Source: Solen grandis
Lineage: Eukaryota; Mollusca; Bivalvia; Adapedonta; Solenidae
Length of the DNA stretch: 64,000 nt
Direction: 5' to 3'
Assembly: GCA_021229015.1 (NCBI GenBank)
Contig: CM037788.1
Location: forward strand, 49,007,296-49,071,295
Below, piece after piece: positions 58,209 to 64,000 of this stretch. The notes beneath the pieces are model-generated. The model had not been told where the DNA came from. It searched no databases and was given only the letters and a program-made list of their open reading frames with translations. The position numbers and the translations under genes are program-made. Position 1 is the stretch's first letter. Each line of letters begins with the position of its first letter.

Positions 58209-58802
58209 GAAGGTGGGGATGGTGCCATGAAGGTGGGGTGGTGCCATGAGGGTGGGGGTGGTGCCATGAGTGGTGGGGGTTGGTGCCATGAGGGATGAGG
58301 TGGTGCCATGAAGGTGGGGGTGGTGCCATGAGGGTGGAGGTGGTGCCATGAGGGTGGGGGTGGTGCCATGAGGGTGGGGGTGGTGCCATGAGGGTGGGGG
58401 TGGTGCCAATGAGGGTGGGGTGGTGCCAATGAGGGTGGGGTGGTGCCATGAGGGTGGGGGTGGTGCCATGAAGGTGGGGGTGGTGCCATGAGGGTGGGGG
58501 TGGTGCCATGAGGGTGGGGGTGGTGCCATGATGGGTGGGGGTGGTGCCATGAGGGTGGGGTGGTGCCAATGAGGGTGGGGTGGTGCCATGAGGGTGGGGT
58601 GGTGCCATGAGGTGGGGGTGGTGCCATGAGGTGGAGGTGGTGGCATGAGGGTGGGGGTGGTGCCAATGAGGGTGGGGGTGGTGCCATGAAGGTGGGGGTG
58701 GTGCCATGAGGGTGGAGGTGGTGCCATGAGGGTGGGGGTGGTGCCATGAAGGTGGGGGTGGTGCCATGAGGGTGGGGTCGGTGCCATGAGGGTGAGGGTG
58801 GT
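58209..58802 (+). repeat. G-rich 21-bp minisatellite, about 28 units
   Basis: Unit 'gtggtgccatgagggtgggg' plus g, with 20- and 22-bp length variants and aaggtg/gaggtg variants. Because the unit has no stop codon in any minus-strand frame, three long overlapping minus-strand frames (up to 227 residues of HPHGTTPTLMAPPPPSW-type repeats) run through it. They shift frame at each length variant and are not genes. Closely spaced G runs could form G-quadruplexes on the plus strand. Confidence 0.93.
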
Positions 58803-59668
58803 GTTTGGGGAGGTGTATAGCTGTCCTTGTCAGTCTGTTACACAATCTTGTGTCATGCATATCTCTGGAACTCTATGAATCAGCCATTTTTATAATAAAG
58901 AGTTAAAACAAGCTTACAAACTTTTTTTCTGGGTACCCATCATACTATTATCCAGGGGTACCTGAGGCCTTGCAGATGAAGTTAAGTTGCATAAAACAAT
59001 TACAACTCCAATTAATACCGGCCATGATAACTGAAAAATGAAGTAGTTACATTTTTTAACAAAATCTATCAGCACCACATAATTATGTACTTAATGTACA
59101 CTCAAAATGTCTGTTTTGAAGCATTTGAAAATAATTTCTTGACAGAGTGTAGAATTAAGTAAAAGCTAAGATATCATTATGATTTTGCTGTTGATAGGTA
59201 TGCATGTATATATTACAAAGAAAAGAAATACAGCCCTACCAGTCATAAAACATTACAGGAATGTTCACCTGAAGTGGACGTTGTACACCTGCAGGATTTT
59301 CAGTAAATCTAACAGTTGCGAAAAACTTGAGCAGTAAAGTGCACCACTGTTGTATCGCAGTGTATAGAATGTAAGCAGGGTACCATGAAATCTCAATTGT
59401 TAGCTAATGTAAGCTAACATGAGCAAAGGGTCGCTTTCACTGACCACACAGCTGGGGTTCTGTTTTGTTTCAGAATTCATCAAGTCATAGTAGAGTTATG
59501 GTCCCTGTCTTAGTGAAAATGGTGCAAAATGCCTTTGCACCTTATATGTATATCTTGTAGTCTCCACTTGTTTATTAGCTTGATATGTAAGATCCTAAAT
59601 GGCCAGTTAATGACGCAGAACCATCAGCAACAAAGGTTCTTCCATTTGTCTCCCAACTTTATTCTCAG
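58803..59668. other. non-coding sequence, no gene recognised
   Basis: No repeat family or supported exon. Confidence 0.5.
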
Positions 59669-59763
59669 GCGAGGAGAGACTTTGTTTTACGGCTCAGTCT
59701 AGTCTTCTCATTACTAAGACGGCTAGACGAATTATGTGGACCAAATGCAGCTTGATTGCTCCT
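59669..59763. other. candidate exon, strand ambiguous
   Basis: Plus strand: a strong acceptor (tttgtctcccaactttattctcag) at 59668 and a fair donor (CTCCT|GTAAGG) at 59764 bound 95 bases with one frame open for 31 codons (EERLCFTAQSSLLITKT...). Minus strand: the same bases follow an acceptor (ctagtaccttacag) and are open for about 31 codons (SNQAAFGPHNSSSRLSNEKT, then RLSRKTKSLLA) to a TGA, with AATAAA immediately after. The minus reading would be a Ser/Lys-rich C-terminus. Both cannot be right and neither is identified. Confidence 0.3.
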
Positions 59764-59884
59764 GTAAGGTACTAGATAACAGTTCTTAGTACATCTATTC
59801 ACCAGGAATAGATAGTAAATTAGTTAACATTTGCATAGTGTTAATGTTTTCAAGGTGCAGATTTCGTTCATTTGGCTGAGTCAG

Positions 59885-60065
59885 CCCGGCACTGTTGGTA
59901 GAGTGTTGAGTTACAATGAGTTACTAGAAGGTCCCAGGCTTAAGGCTGGCCCCTCTCACCTCTGAGTAAACAGGAAGCAGTGGCTTGCAGACCTGTCATT
60001 TAGTTGTCTTCATGTGGTACAATTAATCAAACCAATCTGGAGCCAGTCTCTAACATGAATTATGT
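59885..60065 (+). repeat. decayed tRNA-derived SINE-like repeat
   Basis: 'gcactgttggtagagtgttg' resembles a tRNA A-box half and 'aaggtcccaggcttaaggct' a mutated B-box half, spaced as in a tRNA head. The body is not shared with other copies here. Confidence 0.4.
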
Positions 60066-60101
60066 TTATCATGATACATGAATGTCTTGTGCATGTAATG
60101 G

Positions 60102-60241
60102 ATGGAAGGCTTGAAGCTGTTCAGTATCAATGGAAGGCTTGAAGCTGTTCAGTATCAATGGAAGGCTTGAAGCTGTTCAGTATCAATGGAAGGCTTGAAG
60201 CTGTTCAGTATCAATGGAAGGCTTGAAGCTGTTCAGTATCA
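60102..60241 (+). repeat. perfect 5 x 28-bp tandem repeat
   Basis: Five identical 28-bp units ('atggaaggcttgaagctgtt' then 'cagtatca') at 60102, 60130, 60158, 60186 and 60214. No differences between units, implying very recent expansion or a collapsed/expanded assembly. Confidence 0.97.
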
Positions 60242-60554
60242 ACAGCAACTTCCTGTATATGGAAAGTGAGGGGTTTTTCAGTACTGTAAAGGGTTTTGCT
60301 ATACCAAGTTATCACATTGAATGCTCAGGTAACAAAATTGATATCCTCTATAGAAAATGAAGTAACCCACGTGCCATGAAAAAAGAAGTAGAGCAAGGTG
60401 GGCGACATCTGTACAAACTATCTTTATGATGTTAATTCATCGTTGTTGAGTGTGGAAAGGAAATAGGGATCACTGAATATCTCTTCTGATATAAATAAGG
60501 GCAGTTTTATTGATACGGACCTAAATTTGTGAATATCATTAAAGATTTTTTGAG

Positions 60555-60617
60555 GAGAACAAATACCATGACAAGCTGTTACCATGACAAGGAGGATGAA
60601 GCCTTGATCTGTCACAG
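60555..60617 (+). other. weak candidate exon, unidentified gene
   Basis: Acceptor-like 'ttaaagattttttgag' then 63 bases to a donor CACAG|GTAAAA. The one open frame reads RTNTMTSCYHDKEDEALICH, with an ATG at 60568. Both splice sites are mediocre and the phase does not match the candidate at 59669. Confidence 0.2.
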
Positions 60618-61634
60618 GTAAAATATATATACGTCTGCTGAACTTTCATAGTGTCGTCTGCTTCTAACTTTTGATAATCTCCATCTGCTGTTTTGGGTAT
60701 GATTATCATATTGGGTAGGGGGCATGTTAGGTCATATGAAGCAAGAAATCAAAATTTATATGAAAAAAGTGTCTGACAGAGATTACATAAACCAGAATAC
60801 AAGTGTTTTTATGTGAAAAATGATTATTTTCATATCTGTTTTGTCACTCATTTTCCACAGGCTTTTGTTGTGAACTAGTCTTATTTATAGTTTGACCGTC
60901 TGCTGTATTTAAAGTGACGTCTGCAGCTGGAATTGATTCAGTAAATGTATGTCATGCCATACTTTTTGTTTAAGGCAAGGCTTTGATGATAATCATTACA
61001 ATGTACATGCAATTCATAACTTGAGGATTTGGTGCAAAGCTGGTGTAACTCCATGGGAAGGGTTGCAAAGCTACATCTATAAAGAAAGAAAAATTATTTT
61101 GCATCAAGCTCTCATACTACTTTGTTTTGTGTACAAAGACAGAGTTATACACAAAGTCCTACAATTGTTTTATCAAAAAATGTTCAATGAATGACAAATA
61201 ATATTTTTAAAAAAATCATGGATCTTAACCACATGAAGGATATTGTTTGAAAATAAAATGCAGATTGGTTTTTAAGTTGTTAAATTCAGGTCCACGCCTA
61301 ATTACCATGTTTTTACTAGTATTGTAATAGTACTGATATGATAGATCAACACTGTGTTTTAATTTATGCTGAAAATTGAATCAATCAATTCTGCTTGATA
61401 CCAGTACTTTGCAACAAAGGGGTTCAACTTAACACATGAAGGAATTGACCGCTATATTTTGTGACCATTATAAGACCAGATCAGCCATTAAAGGACATTT
61501 AGGTAATAGCCTGGCCTCTTTCTGACTAGAAGATGAGCAGGGATGTTATAATTTTTGTTCTACCAGGAACTTTTCAGGGCCAAGGCAACCATGGTACGTC
61601 ACGTACCCTTAGTTACCTTAAAGTGAATACCAAT
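60618..61634. other. AT-rich non-coding sequence
   Basis: Includes 'accagatcagccatt' at about 61479, a possible scrap of the piggyBac-like MITE. No gene. Confidence 0.45.
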
Positions 61635-61830
61635 AAGGAGCTGTGGTCAACTGTGATAACATATACATAACTGTGGATTCAAGGGTGGTGAGTTCAAAAC
61701 CCATTGGGGACAAGGAATTTTCATGGCCATTCTAGGCACACAATACTTGTCCATCCCAGCAACTGTGGAAAGCGTCTCAGAATAAATTAATCGCAAGAAC
61801 TTTTTCCCAATCAGTGTAAAACTAAGGCTT
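61635..61830 (+). repeat. SINE-like repeat, family 3
   Basis: 'gtggtgagttcaaaacccat' (B-box region), 'ttcatggccattctaggcac', 'caatacttgtccatcccagc', tail 'cgcaagaactttttccca'. Confidence 0.68.
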
Positions 61831-62397
61831 ATGCAATTTGAGATGTCTTCAAGCTATCCATGTTGTCCAATTAGATTAGTCATTAAGGCCAGAGGAAAAA
61901 AAAAAAACAATTCAAAGAGAATGAAAAGGTATGAAAGAATAACAGCAGAAAATCTATTAATCATTCTTAACTGCATCAAATATAAAATTCTCTTTTAAGT
62001 TGGAGGGTAATCATATTTGAAAGCCAGGCATTTTAAAGGACAGGATATGGACATGCTGTTTGAAAACCAACAGGATGCCTTTGATTTTATTTGTAAAATA
62101 ATCACATGGGCCCAGGAGGGGAAAAATGAAATATTATGAAACTCTGTAATAAATCTCCCTAAACTTTCACAATGTTCTAATCCTTGGAACCAACTGGAAT
62201 GGTCAACTTTTAATATGAGGTAATTCATATCTGTATTATATTTGTTTAATTGATCTTCACTAACTGATCAAGAATTTGAGTAAGTAGTTAATATTGAACT
62301 GACATTTGTTGCGCTAATATTATTGAGTTAAGGACAACTGAGGCACGCAAGAAATGGAGGATAGTTTAGATAAAAATTTTATACTTGATTGATCTTT
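61831..62397. other. AT-rich non-coding sequence
   Basis: Nothing assignable. Confidence 0.5.
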
Positions 62398-62613
62398 TGA
62401 CATTCCACCCACCAACAGTATTTCATTCATTTCGTTTTTTTTTGTCTGCTGCTTCACTGAGTGATCACACCACAGACAGTTGCATATGATACCACATTAT
62501 CGTAAGACTGGGCCATCCTGTCTTTAAACTTACTACACAAGGGAGATCTAGCAGTACCATCAAACCCATGACCTCCTGGTGATAAGGCAGGCACTATGAC
62601 CACTGGGACTGGT
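62398..62613 (-). repeat. SINE, family 2, reverse, diverged
   Basis: 'cattccacccaccaacagta', 'gataccacattatcgtaaga', 'ctgggccatcctgtctttaa', 'cagtaccatcaaacccatga' follow the reverse order of family 2. Old copy. Confidence 0.65.
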
Positions 62614-62814
62614 CCTAATTAAGTTTTATAAGAGTGGCATTGGAGAAACAAAACATGAGATCCTTGTTTCATACTCCCTTACACCCTATTGTGTTTTACC
62701 CTTAACATTTCCTCCCAAAACATGCTGGCAGTCTGATGTATGGAGGTATAGCTGTTTTGACATGACACTATGTAAAACCATTTTAAAGCTAGATCAAACT
62801 GATGTGGGTGTCAA

Positions 62815-63245
62815 GATAGTGTAGTGGTTAACACACCTGGCTATTCACTTATCCAACCCAGGTTCGATCCTTGAGTTCTGCCTGATGTTATATGTGAAAG
62901 GGAATGGATGGGCCGTTTGGACATATTTCCGGTTACTGCAGTTTCCTCCCACACTATGGATTACACAGATGCCACCAGCAGTGCCAACGAGATGATTTTA
63001 TTAGCAATGTCACTTTCTGTCTAATCAATGTAACAGTGGGTGGTTCTTACCCGTGCGTCCCCGGTTCGATTTCTGGTCACGTACGTGAGTGGGTACAGTG
63101 GTCGCCCATCCAGACACGTGGGTTTTCTCCTGGTTCTTCAGTTTGCTCCCACAATAATGACCATATAGGCCTCCATCAAAGCTGTTCTAGAGTGATTTAT
63201 TTAAGTTGTGAGCACTTGTTTCATAATCTATGTAAATAAATAAAG
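62815..63245 (+). repeat. two adjacent tRNA-headed SINE-like units, family 6
   Basis: Unit 1: 'gtgtagtggttaacacacct' (A box), 'cccaggttcgatccttgagt' (B box), then 'ttccggttactgcagtttcc' and 'tcccacacta'. Unit 2: 'ccccggttcgatttctggtc' (B box), then 'gggttttctcctggttcttc' and 'gtttgctcccacaat', ending 'aaataaataaagttt'. The shared 'tt(c)tccggt...gtttcctcccac' block links them. The 111-residue open frame across it is a by-product. Confidence 0.7.
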
Positions 63246-63934
63246 TTTAAACTTTTTTTCAATGTAAAAGAAATAAAGTTAAAAACTTTGTTTTGAACCA
63301 TAATAGGTTTACAAGGGTGATAACTCCTTATCCTTAATATACTGATCCTGATATGCAAAATAAAACCTGATTATTTTCTTGTGATGTCTTGTATGGTAAA
63401 GGGTGGATAACTCTTCCTAAATTATCCTTATTTAAAAATAAATGAATATCTGTCTGTTGACATGACTCAGCTGTGTCTTGGAATCCCTTCTCCTCTTTAA
63501 GATTGTCTTACTTGTGATGTGTCTCATTATGAAAATCTGAGATCATTGGCAGAAATTCAAGGTTCTTAAAATCTAAAATAAAAAATACATTGTTGAAAAT
63601 ATAATATGAAATCACCAATCATGTATAATTGATAAATTATTAAAAATAATATCAGATTTGCAGAGAATTATTTGTCACATCATTTATACGACTTTGTTAC
63701 TTTCCAAGATGTGGAATTGTGAACTCCATGTTATATCACATTATAAAAACAATAACAGTATGTCAGACTTTGAATCACAGACATCTTTCACTACCCTTTA
63801 CCTCATGAATATTCATATACAAATTTATGACTTGATGAATATCAATTAACTGAACTTCAAATCATATATGAAATCATGAATTTTTCTTTGTGTGAGCAGA
63901 CAGAGGAGACCCAGGTCTGGTTCTCTGTTTGCCA
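63246..63934. other. AT-rich non-coding sequence
   Basis: Nothing assignable. Confidence 0.5.
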
Positions 63935-63971
63935 GTGTATCAAAATAAGACTTTATGAAGTAAAGGGTTAA
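63935..63971. mobile_element. remnant of the piggyBac-like MITE right end
   Basis: 'cagtgtatcaaaataagact' then 'ttatgaagtaaagggttaa' follows the last 37 bp of the 242-bp MITE (gtgcgtcaaaatgagtctat then atgagggaaagggttaa) with several changes and ends at TTAA. The rest of the element is not recognisable upstream. Confidence 0.4.
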
Positions 63972-64000
63972 CTTTCATAAAAACCTTAAATATCAAAAGA

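Noticed and set aside
58177..58860. 227-aa minus-strand ORF rich in His, Pro and Thr
   Set aside because: It is the G-rich minisatellite read in reverse; equal-length frames exist in the other two phases and all shift at unit length variants.
62904..63239. 111-aa plus-strand ORF
   Set aside because: It runs across two SINE-like units and shares no codon-level conservation signal.

Overview
This is a eukaryotic genomic window: AT-rich, almost no long open reading frames, one intron-bearing gene and dense short interspersed repeats. Several features suggest a mollusc, probably a bivalve. These are tRNA-headed SINE families, palindromic MITEs, degenerate tandem arrays carrying a 'gggagataa' motif, ATC/GTT microsatellites, and a lone invertebrate-type peptide GPCR. 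The species call is inference from general character, not from a marker gene. A run of exactly 100 N at 28701-28800 marks an assembly gap.

Only one protein-coding gene is well supported. It is a class A (rhodopsin-like) peptide-type G-protein-coupled receptor on the plus strand at about 35.4-37.6 kb. I read two coding exons: a tiny one at 35454-35476 ending at a CAG|GTAAGT donor, an 860-bp intron, and a large exon at 36337-37609 that opens after a TTCTCAG acceptor. Splicing gives a 431-aa receptor; starting at the first Met of the large exon gives 415 aa. A poly(A) signal follows within 30 bases. Five weaker candidate exons of unidentified genes are listed with low confidence (2.2, 9.1, 29.8, 54.0 and 60.6 kb), plus one at 59.7 kb whose strand is ambiguous.

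The rest is repeats and unannotated AT-rich sequence. Region 1-35 kb holds minisatellites (about 38 bp at 9.6-10.7 kb; 37 bp running into the gap at 28 kb), piggyBac-like MITEs with TTAA ends (8.4 and 16.6 kb), other inverted-repeat elements (14.5, 17.6, 19.7, 21.0 and 32.9 kb) and SINE copies. Region 38-49 kb holds a MITE with long near-perfect ends (38.1 kb), a young SINE with a 13-bp target duplication (38.6 kb), a three-armed foldback (40.8 kb), a SINE-in-SINE nest (47.2 kb) and a diverged tandem array (48-49 kb). Region 49-54.5 kb is nearly free of interspersed repeats and has several CpG-richer islands and a CTCF-like motif, so it may be regulatory. Region 55-64 kb is again repeat-rich: two more piggyBac-like MITEs, a cluster of one SINE family, a G-rich 21-bp minisatellite and a perfect 5x28-bp tandem array.

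No operon, CRISPR, phage, rRNA or functional tRNA gene was seen. The tRNA-like sequences are SINE heads. Apart from the receptor there is no set of genes that could be said to work together.
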